Assembly (NCBI RefSeq): GCF_003324565.1
Contig: NZ_QOLA01000004.1
Coordinates: 372,001 to 436,000 of the forward strand
Reading direction: 5' to 3'
Length of the DNA stretch: 64,000 nt
Source of the DNA: Streptomyces sp. SDr-06
GTDB taxonomy: Bacteria > Actinomycetota > Actinomycetes > Streptomycetales > Streptomycetaceae
A model generated the notes under the pieces. It was not told where the DNA came from, made no database searches, and saw only the letters and a program-made list of their open reading frames with translations. The stretch's first letter is position 1. Each line of letters starts with the position of its first letter. A program made the translations under genes and the position numbers. Shown here one piece after another: positions 1 through 8,495 of this stretch.

Positions 1-390
1 CAGCTCGTCTACGACGGCGACGACTCCGACAAGAAGGGCGCGGGCCCCGGGCCCGCCGGATCGGCGCAGATCGAGAAGCTGATCAACACCTATCTCGACC
101 AGCGGCACGTCCCGCACGAGGGTTACGACTTCGACGGGCGCTCCGACTACGGCCCCTTCATCGCGGTCGGCATCCCGGCGGGTGGCACCTACACCGGCGC
201 CGAGGAGATCAAGACGCCCGAGCAGGCGAAGAAGTGGGGCGGCCGGGCCGGTGAGCCCTTCGACCCCAACTACCACGGCGCGGGCGACACGTTGCGGAAC
301 ATCGACAAGCGGTACTTCGACCTCAACATCGACGTCATCGCGCAGGCGGTCGGCACGTACGCGGTCGACCTGAGCTCGCTCAGGGACTGA
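1..390 (+). CDS. M28 family aminopeptidase, C-terminal part (partial)
   Basis: The reading frame is open from base 1, so only the last 129 residues are present. They match the C-terminal half of secreted Streptomyces zinc aminopeptidases of the SGAP type (family M28), which remove N-terminal residues from peptides outside the cell. The segment FDGRSDYGPFIAVGIPAGG (about residues 44-62) is characteristic of the family. The YH pair at residues 91-92, in the context NYHGAGDT, corresponds to the last zinc-binding histidine of the fold. No C-terminal extra domain is present. The gene converges on a secreted S8 protease, and the two are separated by a strong hairpin. Family assignment is firm; substrate preference is not visible. 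Confidence 0.88.
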   Translation, partial: QLVYDGDDSDKKGAGPGPAGSAQIEKLINTYLDQRHVPHEGYDFDGRSDYGPFIAVGIPAGGTYTGAEEIKTPEQAKKWGGRAGEPFDPNYHGAGDTLRNIDKRYFDLNIDVIAQAVGTYAVDLSSLRD

Positions 391-404
391 GCGCACACGA
401 CGAA

Positions 405-439
405 GCGGGGCGGGTGCTCGTGAAGAGCGCCCGCCCCGC
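405..439. terminator. Bidirectional terminator between M28 and S8 peptidase genes
   Basis: Inverted repeat with a 15-bp GC-rich stem (405-419 against 425-439, one G-U pair) and a 5-nt loop. It lies between the stop codons of two convergent genes and can serve both. No U-tract is seen, as is usual in Streptomyces. Confidence 0.8.
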
Positions 440-456
440 CGTGTGGGGACGACCCG

Positions 457-3400
457 TTACGGGGTGACCTTCTGGATGAGCACGCTGCCGCTGCCCGCCG
501 CGGTGCCGCGCTCGTTCACCAGCTGCACGGTGCCGAAGAACTGACGGCCCTCGGGAGCCGCGCCCGCCGCGACGACATCGGCCGTCACCTGGGCGGACGC
601 GCCGCCCGCGAGCTTGACGGTCTTGCTCTCGTCGACCTTGACGGTGCCGAGCGAGGGCGCGAAGTACACGTCCTTGTAGGCGTACGTCGTCGACCCGGAC
701 GGGACCGCGTAGCCCGCGACCTGGATCGTGTACGTGCCCGGGGCCGGCTTGACCAGGCTCACCGACTCGTCCGAGCTGCTGGTCGTGGACTTGCCGACGG
801 TCTTGCCGTTCTGGTCCAGGACGTACAGGTCGAGGTCGGCGCCCTTGTCGGAGGTGCCGCCGATGGACACGTCCAGGTGCTCGACGCCCGCGCCGATGGT
901 GACGGTGCTGGTCTGCGTCTCACCGGCCTTGATGGTCGGCGTGGCGACCTTCGCGGAGCCCAGCGAGCCGCCCTTCAGGCTGCCCTCCAGAGCGGCGAAG
1001 CCGTTGGTGACCTTCCACTGCACGGGGGCCGGGGTGCCCACCTTGGCCTCGGGCACCGTCTGGGTGGCCGGGTCGAAGTTCACGCCGAGCACCGAGGCGT
1101 CCAGCTTGAAGGAGTTGTCCAGGTACGGCGACGTACGGCGCGCCTCGACCTCGATCTCCCACACGCCGGCCTGCGGGTTCGCGTACGAGCGCAGGTCGGG
1201 GCGGCAGGTGTTGGCCGGGTTGTCGTAGTTCGGGTAGCAGTTCGGCGTCCCCGTGGGGTCGACGGCCACACCGTAGGGGTGGATCGAGATGAAGCGGGTC
1301 TGGCTGCCCGAGCGCAGCGCGCCCATGCGGACCTCCAGGTTCTGCGCGCCCGCCGGGACGTTCAGGAAGTACGACTTGGTGGAGTTGCGCTGCACCGTCG
1401 AGGACGCCGTGAAGGTGAAGCCGGGGCCCGCGACCGGGGTCGCGACGATCACCGTGGCCATGATCTGCTGGTCGACGCCGACCGTCTTGGGGTCGTCGAC
1501 CTGGAGGATCGCGCTGTGCACGCCGCCGGAGCGCGGCTGCGCCTGCACCTTGACGGTGACGGGCTTGCCGAGCGGCAGGTTCACCTCGTCGTCGCCGAGC
1601 ACCCGGAACGTGCCGTCGTCGTTCTTGAACGACAGCCTGTGCCGGACGTTCTTGTCCGGGCCCGTGGTGCGGGTGACCGTGACGTCGTACGTCTTCTTCT
1701 GCCCGGCCTTCAGGCCGCTCTCGCGGTCGTAGATGCCGGTGCCGACGTTCGGCGTCTTCAGTGCGAAGGAGAGCGCGCTGGAGACCGGGGCGGTCACCGT
1801 GTACTCGTGGGCCGGGGCCTTCTTCTTCGCGGTCTGCTTGATCGCGTCCCAGGCGCCCACGATGTTGATCAGGCCGGAGCCCTCCTGGTAGGCCTGAACA
1901 CCCTTGATGTGCTTGGCCGTCGAGGTCAGCGCGGTGCGCAGGTCGACCGGCGGCAGGTCGATGCCCTGCTGCTTGGCGGCCGAGAGGAGCAGCGCCGAGG
2001 CGCCCGCGGCCTGCGGGGAGGCCATCGAGGTGCCCTGGAGCATCGAGTAGCCGGCCGGCAGGCTGTAGCCCGACTCCTTGACCGGGCTGCCGGGCAGCCA
2101 GGTCTGGGTGGAGTTGATGGCCGCGCCGGGGGCGGTCAGCGTGGGCGTGAAGCCGCCGTCCTCACGCGGGCCGCGCGAGGAGAACGGCATCATCTGGTAG
2201 TCCGTGGACACCCCGGAGCCGTAGTTGGCGGCCCAGGTCTCCTTGGAGATGCTCGCGCCGACGGATATGACGTGGTCGGCGAGGCCGGGGTCGCCGATGG
2301 TGTTGACGCCCGGACCGTCGTTGCCGGCCGAGATCACCAGCTGCACGCCGTAGGTGTCGATGAGGCGCTTGTAGAGCTCGGCGCGCGCGTTGTTGCCGTC
2401 GTTGAGCGCCGGCAGGCCGCCGATCGACATGTTGACGATGTCGACGTGGCGGTTGGTGACGAGGTCGATCATGCCCTCGGTCAGCGCGATGTTGGTGCAG
2501 CCGCCGTTCCAGTTGCAGGCGCGCGAGGAGACGATCTTCGCGCCGGGCGCGGCCCCGCTCATCTTGCCGCCGAACAGCCCGTTGGCGGAGGTGATGCCGG
2601 CGACGTGGGTGCCGTGCTCCGATTCGATGACGCCGATGTTGACGTAGTCCGAGGTGTGCCCGGCCGCGTCGTAGGCGACGTTCTTGCGGATCTCGACGGT
2701 GAACGGGACGCGCTTGCTGGCGCCCGTGATCGGGTCCGTCTCGTCCTCGCCGAAGTAGCCGACCTGGTAGCCGTCCTTGTACGGCTTCATCGGCACGTCG
2801 TCCGTGAAGTCGTTGTTGTTGTTCAGGTCGACGCGGACGGTGCCGGCGACCGGGTCGTAGAGCACGCCCCAGGTGTCGGTGGTGTCGCCGTCCCGGTTCA
2901 GGTCACCGGCCTCGTCGCCGCCCGCGGTCGCCTTCTCGGCGAACGTGGAGAAGTCGTACGAGCCCGCGGGGGCCTTCCAGGTCTTGCCGCCGGCGGTGAA
3001 CGTCGGCCCGGACACGGCGGTGTTGGCGCGCAGCCAGGTGCCGTCGCCGTCCTGCACCGGGTCGGTGGAGGTGACCCAGTCGACGATCTTGCGCTCGCCG
3101 GTGGTGGTCTTCTGGAGCGCAGGGTGGCCGAGGTCCACGCCCGAGTCCAGGATGCCGATGGTGACCCCGCGGCCGTCCGCCTCGGGGTGCTGCTTCACGA
3201 AGTCGACCGCACCCGTCTCGAAGTTCGGGTTGTACGGGTTCTTCGCGGGCGTGTCCCTGCCCGGCGCCGGGTAGCTGCCCGAGGTGCGCAGCTGCTTGGC
3301 GGACTTCGTGGTGTCGCCCGAGGGGGTCGGGTCGTCCAGCTGGATGTCCTGCTTGAGGTCGATGCCGTGCACCGAGGGCAGCTTCGCGGCCGCCTTCAGG

Positions 3401-3789
3401 GCCGCCTCGGCCTGCGCCATCGGCAGGGTCGCGCGGACGTAGCCGAGCCGGTCGTCCTGCTTGCCGACGGTCGCCCCCGCGACCGCGTGCAGCTGCTTGC
3501 TCACGTCGGAGGTGGCGCCCGGGGCGGTGGCCAGCATGACGGTGACGCTCTTCTCGCCCTTGGCCTGCGCCTCGGCGAGCCGCTGCTCGTCGGCCTTGCC
3601 GAGCTTGTCCTCGGGAGTCTTGGCCGGAGCGGTCTTCACCGAGGGCGCGGTCCACGGATCGTCGGTGCCGCTCGCCGCGAAGGCCGGCGCGGCGCCCGCC
3701 GTGACGAGCGCGGCCACCAGGCCGGCCGCCGCCGCTGTGCGGGCAGTGCGTCTCGCCCCGGGTATGGAGCGCGGGGATTCAGTGGTCAT
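457..3789 (-). CDS. Secreted S8 subtilisin-like serine peptidase with large insertion and C-terminal PPC-type region
   Basis: A 1110-residue exported protease. The N-terminus has a twin-Arg-containing basic stretch, a hydrophobic core and an AFAAS cleavage region near residue 40. Residues about 80-150 look like an I9-type inhibitory propeptide. The catalytic triad is visible: Asp215 (ILDSGVD), His392 (EHGTHVAG) and Ser588 (QGTSMASP), with the oxyanion Asn in SAGND near 490. The Asp-His spacing of 177 residues far exceeds the roughly 30 of subtilisin. The insertion contains DLNRDGD and DLNNNND segments resembling calcium-binding loops. Residues about 820-1050 resemble pre-peptidase C-terminal (PPC) beta domains. 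It is likely an extracellular protein-degrading enzyme. The start at 3789 is an ATG directly before the signal peptide. Confidence 0.93.
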   Translation of the reverse strand: MTTESPRSIPGARRTARTAAAAGLVAALVTAGAAPAFAASGTDDPWTAPSVKTAPAKTPEDKLGKADEQRLAEAQAKGEKSVTVMLATAPGATSDVSKQLHAVAGATVGKQDDRLGYVRATLPMAQAEAALKAAAKLPSVHGIDLKQDIQLDDPTPSGDTTKSAKQLRTSGSYPAPGRDTPAKNPYNPNFETGAVDFVKQHPEADGRGVTIGILDSGVDLGHPALQKTTTGERKIVDWVTSTDPVQDGDGTWLRANTAVSGPTFTAGGKTWKAPAGSYDFSTFAEKATAGGDEAGDLNRDGDTTDTWGVLYDPVAGTVRVDLNNNNDFTDDVPMKPYKDGYQVGYFGEDETDPITGASKRVPFTVEIRKNVAYDAAGHTSDYVNIGVIESEHGTHVAGITSANGLFGGKMSGAAPGAKIVSSRACNWNGGCTNIALTEGMIDLVTNRHVDIVNMSIGGLPALNDGNNARAELYKRLIDTYGVQLVISAGNDGPGVNTIGDPGLADHVISVGASISKETWAANYGSGVSTDYQMMPFSSRGPREDGGFTPTLTAPGAAINSTQTWLPGSPVKESGYSLPAGYSMLQGTSMASPQAAGASALLLSAAKQQGIDLPPVDLRTALTSTAKHIKGVQAYQEGSGLINIVGAWDAIKQTAKKKAPAHEYTVTAPVSSALSFALKTPNVGTGIYDRESGLKAGQKKTYDVTVTRTTGPDKNVRHRLSFKNDDGTFRVLGDDEVNLPLGKPVTVKVQAQPRSGGVHSAILQVDDPKTVGVDQQIMATVIVATPVAGPGFTFTASSTVQRNSTKSYFLNVPAGAQNLEVRMGALRSGSQTRFISIHPYGVAVDPTGTPNCYPNYDNPANTCRPDLRSYANPQAGVWEIEVEARRTSPYLDNSFKLDASVLGVNFDPATQTVPEAKVGTPAPVQWKVTNGFAALEGSLKGGSLGSAKVATPTIKAGETQTSTVTIGAGVEHLDVSIGGTSDKGADLDLYVLDQNGKTVGKSTTSSSDESVSLVKPAPGTYTIQVAGYAVPSGSTTYAYKDVYFAPSLGTVKVDESKTVKLAGGASAQVTADVVAAGAAPEGRQFFGTVQLVNERGTAAGSGSVLIQKVTP

Positions 3790-4003
3790 TCAGCATCCCT
3801 GTGAGATGGGTAAGGGGCCGGACCCGAACGGTTCGAAATTCGGTGCCGGATGACCGCTGAGCATTGCGTATAGGACTGTTGTTTGTGGAGAGTTGACCGT
3901 TACGTGATGTGAACATGGCGTGTTTCCGCCAGGGGGCGCGGACCGCCAGCCCGATCCGGGCCCCTCGCTCCGCCGGTCGGCGGCGCCCGCGCACGCCGCC
4001 CCG

Positions 4004-4009
4004 TAACCT
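4004..4009 (+). promoter_or_regulatory. -10-like hexamer of a probable leaderless transcript (Nudix gene)
   Basis: TAACCT lies 6 nt before the ATG at 4016 and there is no purine-rich ribosome-binding site. The spacing places the transcription start at or next to the start codon. A convincing -35 element is not visible. Confidence 0.45.
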
Positions 4010-4015
4010 CACCGA

Positions 4016-4486
4016 ATGAACACGGAGTTGCGGGTGGCGGCCTACGCCGTATGCGTACGGGAAACCGGTGGTGCCCAGGAGATCCTGCTCGCGCGCTGGG
4101 TGGCCCGGGACGGCGGCAAGCGGTGGACGCTGCCGGGCGGCGGCATGGACCACGGCGAGGACCCCCTCGACACCGTGGTGCGCGAGGTCGACGAGGAGAC
4201 GGGCTACGCGGTCGAGCCGGCCCGGCTGCTCGGCATCGACTCGATCAACCGGCGCTACCCGCGCAAGCTCGGCAGGTTCGCGGACTTCCAGGGACTGCGC
4301 ATCGTGTACGAGGGCCGGATCACCGGCGGCGAGCTGCGCCACGAGACCAACGGCTCCACGGACCTGGCCGCCTGGCACCCGCTGAACGCGGTGGCCGACC
4401 TGGACCGGGTCGAACTCGTCGACGTGGGGCTCGAGTTGTGGCGCACCCGGCCGCCCACGGGCAGGGCGTCCCTCCCCGTGGGCTGA
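4016..4486 (+). CDS. Nudix hydrolase
   Basis: A 156-residue cytosolic Nudix protein that should hydrolyse a nucleoside diphosphate linked to another moiety. The full Nudix box is present at residues 42-64: G-x5-E (G42...E48), x7, then REVDEETGY (56-64), matching the consensus GX5EX7REUXEEXGU. The box supplies the divalent-metal ligands. The protein has no extra domain, and substrate (oxidised dNTP, NDP-sugar or other) cannot be read from the sequence. It is divergent from the S8 protease across 226 bp. Translation probably begins on a leaderless mRNA. This length is normal for housecleaning Nudix enzymes. Confidence 0.9.
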   Translation: MNTELRVAAYAVCVRETGGAQEILLARWVARDGGKRWTLPGGGMDHGEDPLDTVVREVDEETGYAVEPARLLGIDSINRRYPRKLGRFADFQGLRIVYEGRITGGELRHETNGSTDLAAWHPLNAVADLDRVELVDVGLELWRTRPPTGRASLPVG

Positions 4487-4502
4487 ACCACGCGGTCCGG
4501 TC

Positions 4503-4543
4503 GCGGGCGGCGGGCCCTTCCCCTCCGAAGGTCCGCCGCCCGC
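4503..4543. terminator. Bidirectional terminator after Nudix gene
   Basis: An 11-bp outer stem (4503-4513 with 4533-4543) encloses an inner CCTTC/GAAGG stem. It sits between the convergent Nudix gene and the AbiEi-like gene. Confidence 0.75.
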
Positions 4544-4551
4544 GCCGGAGT

Positions 4552-5586
4552 TCAGCGGGGGAGCACCACCACATAGGCGGCGGGCTCCCGCTCGGAGGAC
4601 GCCATCAGCGCCGTGCGCACCACGGTCGCCTGCTGCTCCAGCGACTCACGCAGCTTCCTCGGCGTCACGTGCACGACGGTGATCCCGAGCCGCTCCAGCG
4701 CCTCGCGCTTGCGGCTGTACTCCGACCACAGCTCGTCGTCCTCCTGCCGGGGCGCCCGCGTGTCCAGCTCCACCGCGACCGCGTGCTCGGGCCAGTACGC
4801 GTCCAGGCCGCCCAGGTGCGGGCCGCCCGGCAGGCGCAGGTCCACGTTCCACAGCGGGTCCGGAAGGCCGAACCCGCGCACCATCGCGTACAGCCGCTCC
4901 TCGGCGATCGAGCGCCCCTCGGCGAGCAGCGCGTCCACCGCGTCCACGACATGGGCCCGCGTCAGCAGCCGGGCCTGCGTCAACTCCCGTACGATCGCGG
5001 CCGGTTCGGTGTGGCCGCAGCGCACCGCCTCGGTGAGCAGCCGGCGTACCGCCTGGGCGTCGTCGAGGACGGCGACGGCGTCCGCGAGCGCCCGCGGCAC
5101 CGGCGCCACCGGCACCCCCGCGACCATCTCCGCGCCGGGCATCACATGCGCCCGCACCAGCTGGACGAACCCCGTCGAGCGCAGCCGCCGGGTGCGCGGC
5201 ACCAGCACCTCGATCCGGTCGAGCGAGAGCAGCGGGGGAGCCGAGGAGAAGCGGTGCATCGCGAGCGCCGCGAGCCCGGTGACGACGGCCTGCGGCGCCT
5301 CGGTGTGGGCCTGGCCCTGCGCCGGGATGACCTTGGCGCGTCCGGCGGCCGGCCACCCCGCGTAGAGCAGCGCGGCGTGCAGCCGCTCCTCGCTGGTGGC
5401 GGGGCCCGGGTGCAGCACGTACACCCCGGGAAGCAGCTGCTGCCAGGGGCCGCCGGGGCGGCACTGGGCGGCGGTGCGCGCGGCCGAAACCCCGTGCGCG
5501 CGCAGTTGGTTGGCGGAGAGCACGCGCCGCTGCACGTCGGTGAGGTGGCTCAGGGGGCGGGGGGAGAGCGGGGTGTTGTGGTTCAT
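4552..5586 (-). CDS. AbiEi-like winged-helix protein with DUF559-type (PD-(D/E)XK-like) C-terminus
   Basis: A 344-residue protein of a type common in actinobacteria. Residues about 20-65 (LSANQLRAHGVSAARTA... LLPGVYVLH) resemble the N-terminal winged helix of type IV antitoxins (AbiEi). Residues about 255-325 resemble DUF559/Vsr-like nuclease folds: LDAYWPEHAVAVELDTRA gives an Asp followed by an E-x-D core, then a helix with R-K-R and a strand ITVVHVTPRKL. No partner toxin (AbiEii nucleotidyltransferase) is adjacent, so it does not form a visible TA pair. The start is placed at the ATG at 5586; an in-frame TTG at 5655 has no support. Function is unknown; DNA binding or processing is inference. 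Confidence 0.75.
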   Translation of the reverse strand: MNHNTPLSPRPLSHLTDVQRRVLSANQLRAHGVSAARTAAQCRPGGPWQQLLPGVYVLHPGPATSEERLHAALLYAGWPAAGRAKVIPAQGQAHTEAPQAVVTGLAALAMHRFSSAPPLLSLDRIEVLVPRTRRLRSTGFVQLVRAHVMPGAEMVAGVPVAPVPRALADAVAVLDDAQAVRRLLTEAVRCGHTEPAAIVRELTQARLLTRAHVVDAVDALLAEGRSIAEERLYAMVRGFGLPDPLWNVDLRLPGGPHLGGLDAYWPEHAVAVELDTRAPRQEDDELWSEYSRKREALERLGITVVHVTPRKLRESLEQQATVVRTALMASSEREPAAYVVVLPR

Positions 5587-5691
5587 GCTGCGGGGTTTTC
5601 CGCAGCCGGAGGGCCCGCTAACCGCTGTTACACGCCCGTCGACAAATCCGGACAACCCCGTCCTAAAGTACGGGCGTTCGACTGCCGATCA

Positions 5692-5715
5692 GGGGGGCCC
5701 GTCCACGGGCCCCCC
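5692..5715 (-). terminator. Terminator of pepN
   Basis: A near-perfect 10-11 bp stem of GGGGGGCCCGT against its complement with a tiny loop, 9 bp past the pepN stop codon. Confidence 0.8.
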
Positions 5716-5724
5716 GAACCGGCG

Positions 5725-8310
5725 TCAGCGTGCGGCCACCGCCGCGTCGCAGGCCTGGCCGCGCAGGGTGCGCGCCAGGTCGTCACGGGCTTCGAGGACC
5801 AGACGGCGCAGCGCCGGAGCCGCACCCTCGTGCGCGGCGAGCCAGGCGTCGGTCGCCGCCAGCGTCGCCCCGTCGCCCTGGAGCGCCGGGAAGAGGCCCT
5901 TGACGATGTCCATGCCGATCTGGATCGAACGCTCGGCCCACAGCCGCTCGATCACCTCGAAGTACTTCGGGGCGTACGGCGCGGTCAGCTCCCGCTGCGA
6001 GGACTGGTTGAAGCCCGCGATGGTGGCCTCCACCAGCGCGTTGGACAGCGCGTCCGACTCCACGACCTGCGCCCAGGCCTGCGCCTTGACCGCCGCGGAG
6101 GGGCGCGCGGCCAGGCAGCGCACGTGGTGGCGCTTGCCGGACGCGGTGTCGTCGCGGGCCAGCTCCGCGTCGACGGCCGACTCGTCCGCGACGCCGTGCG
6201 CGGCCAGCGGTTCGAGCAGCGCCCAGCGCAGCTCCTGGTCCACGTCGAGGCCGTCGATCCTGGCCGAGCCCGCGAGCAGTCCCCGCAGGAGCTGGAAGTC
6301 GGCGTCGGTGGTGGCCGTCGCCGCGAAGAAGCGGGCCCAGGTGAGCTGGTGCTGGCTGCCCGGCTCGGCCAGCCGCAGCTCGTGCAGGGCGCCCTCGGCG
6401 AGCAGTCGCCCGCCCTCCTCGCGCCAGGCGGGCGCCGCGTAGTGGACGACGGCCGACCGGGCCCAGGAGTGCAGCATCTGGAGCACGCCGATGTCGGACT
6501 CGCGGCCCGCGTGCGCGAGGACGAGGGCGACGAAGTCGCGGGCGGGCATCAGCGCGTCCCGCGTCAGGTTCCACAGCGCCGACCAGCACAGGGCGCGCGC
6601 CAGCGGGTCGGTGATGTCGCCGAGGTGGGCGCGCAGGGTGGCGAGCGAGCCCTCGTCGAAGCGGATCTTGCAGTAGGTCAGGTCGTCGTCGTTGACCAGG
6701 ATCAGGTCGGGCCGCTCGGACCCGGCGAGCTCCGCAACGACCGTGCGCGGGCCCTCGACGTCGACCTCGGCACGGGCGTAGCGCACCAGCGCGCCCGCCT
6801 CGTTGCGGTACAGGCCCACCGCGACCCGGTGCGGACGCAGCTCGGGGTGCGAGTCCGCCGCCTCCTGGACCACGGCGAGCTCGGTGACGCGGTCCCCGGC
6901 GTCGTACGTGGCAACGGGAGTCAGGGAGTTGACGCCCGCCGTCTGGAGCCAGGAGCGCGACCAGGTGGCCATGTCGCGCCCGGAGACCTCTGCGAGCACC
7001 GACAGCAGATCGGCCAGGCGCGTGTTGCCGTACGCGTGCCGCTTGAAGTACCGCCGGGCCCCTTCGAGGAAGGCGTCCCGGCCGACGTAGGCGACGAGCT
7101 GCTTGAGCACCGAGGCGCCCTTGGCGTACGTGATCCCGTCGAAGTTGAGCTTGGCGTCCTCCAGGTCACGGATGTCGGCCGTGATCGGGTGGGTGGACGG
7201 CAGCTGGTCGGCCCGGTAGGCCCACGCCTTGCGGTTGTTCGCGAAGGTCACCCAGCTGTTGGTGAAGCGGGTGGCCTCCGCCTGCGAGAAGGCGCCCATG
7301 AAGTCCGCGAAGGACTCCTTGAGCCACAGGTCGTCCCACCACACCATGGTGACCAGGTCGCCGAACCACATGTGCGCCATCTCGTGCAGGATGACGTTGG
7401 CCCGGCGCTCGTAGGCGGCCTGCGTCACCTTGCCGCGGTAGATGTACTCCTCGCGGAAGGTCACCAGGCCCGGGTTCTCCATCGCGCCCAGGTTGTACTC
7501 CGGCACGAACGCCTGGTCGTACTTCCCGAACGGGTAGGGGAAGTCGAAGTTGTCGTGGAAGAAGTCCAGGCCCTGCTTGGTGACCAGGAAGACGTCGTCG
7601 GCGTCGAAGTGCCGCGCGAGCCCCTTGCGGCACATCGCGCCCAGCGGGATCTCCAGCTTGCCGCCGTCGTCGAAGGTGCGCGTGTAGGAGTCGGTGACGT
7701 AGTGGTACGGGCCCGCCACCACGCAGGTGATGTACGTCGAGATCGGCTCGGTCGCGGCGAAGCGCCACACACCGTCCGCCTCCTGGCCGCCCGCGCCGTT
7801 GGACCACACCGTCCAGCCCTCGGGTGCCTGCGCCTCGAAGACGAAGCGGGCCTTGAGGTCGGGCTGCTCGAAGGTGGCGAACACGCGGCGCGCGTCGGCG
7901 GGCTCGTACTGCGTGTAGAGGTAGACCTCGCCGTCCTCCGGGTCGACGAAGCGGTGCATGCCCTCGCCGGTCCGGCTGTAGGCGCACTGGGCGTCGACCA
8001 CCAGGACGTTGTCCTCGGCGAGGTCGTCGAGCGCGATCCGGCTGCCGTCGAAGACCTCGGCGGGGTCGAGCGCGCGGCCGTTCAGCGTCACCGAGGTCAC
8101 CGACGGGGCGATGAGGTCCACGAAGGTGGCGGCGCCCGGCCGGGACGCGCGGAAGCGGATGGTGGTCAGGGACCGGAACGTGCGGAGCCCGTCCGGGGCG
8201 TCCCCGACCGCGGACCGCAGGTCGAGGGAGACGTCGTAGCCCTCGACGGACAGCAGCTCGGCCCGCTCGCGGGCCTCGTCGCGGGACAGATTCTCACCGG
8301 GCACGGGCAC
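5725..8310 (-). CDS. pepN: Aminopeptidase N (M1 family zinc metallopeptidase)
   Basis: An 861-residue cytosolic aminopeptidase that trims N-terminal residues from peptides, a late step after Clp and proteasome digestion. The exopeptidase motif GAMEN is at 275-279. The zinc site is H309-E310-x-x-H313 with the third ligand E332, in the context HEMAHMWFGDLVTM...KESFAD, the standard HEXXH-x18-E layout. The N-terminal beta domain and the long helical C-terminal domain (about 540-861) are complete, and the length is typical of actinobacterial PepN. The start MPVPGENLSRDEARERAELL is the usual family start. It is divergent from the thioredoxin-fold gene at 8496, as in the M. tuberculosis order Rv2467/Rv2466c. 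Confidence 0.96.
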   Translation of the reverse strand: MPVPGENLSRDEARERAELLSVEGYDVSLDLRSAVGDAPDGLRTFRSLTTIRFRASRPGAATFVDLIAPSVTSVTLNGRALDPAEVFDGSRIALDDLAEDNVLVVDAQCAYSRTGEGMHRFVDPEDGEVYLYTQYEPADARRVFATFEQPDLKARFVFEAQAPEGWTVWSNGAGGQEADGVWRFAATEPISTYITCVVAGPYHYVTDSYTRTFDDGGKLEIPLGAMCRKGLARHFDADDVFLVTKQGLDFFHDNFDFPYPFGKYDQAFVPEYNLGAMENPGLVTFREEYIYRGKVTQAAYERRANVILHEMAHMWFGDLVTMVWWDDLWLKESFADFMGAFSQAEATRFTNSWVTFANNRKAWAYRADQLPSTHPITADIRDLEDAKLNFDGITYAKGASVLKQLVAYVGRDAFLEGARRYFKRHAYGNTRLADLLSVLAEVSGRDMATWSRSWLQTAGVNSLTPVATYDAGDRVTELAVVQEAADSHPELRPHRVAVGLYRNEAGALVRYARAEVDVEGPRTVVAELAGSERPDLILVNDDDLTYCKIRFDEGSLATLRAHLGDITDPLARALCWSALWNLTRDALMPARDFVALVLAHAGRESDIGVLQMLHSWARSAVVHYAAPAWREEGGRLLAEGALHELRLAEPGSQHQLTWARFFAATATTDADFQLLRGLLAGSARIDGLDVDQELRWALLEPLAAHGVADESAVDAELARDDTASGKRHHVRCLAARPSAAVKAQAWAQVVESDALSNALVEATIAGFNQSSQRELTAPYAPKYFEVIERLWAERSIQIGMDIVKGLFPALQGDGATLAATDAWLAAHEGAAPALRRLVLEARDDLARTLRGQACDAAVAAR

Positions 8311-8495
8311 TCCTTCGTGTCTCGTTCGAACGGCCTCGATCCTCCCACGCCGCTCGGGCGGGCACGGCGCGGGAATGGGATCGGCCGCAGCGGATGTTGG
8401 ACGGAATGCTTTCGGCCGGTGCCGGTGTTCGGCCGTAGAGACGCTTGCTTTGACCGACGTCGCACGATGCTGCCCGATGTTGCCCGAGGAGAGAC

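Noticed and set aside
877..3804. Very long open frame on the + strand opposite the S8 protease
   Set aside because: The product is Arg/Gly/Val/Ala/His-rich low-complexity typical of the antisense of GC-rich genes. The minus strand encodes a full protease with catalytic triad and signal peptide.
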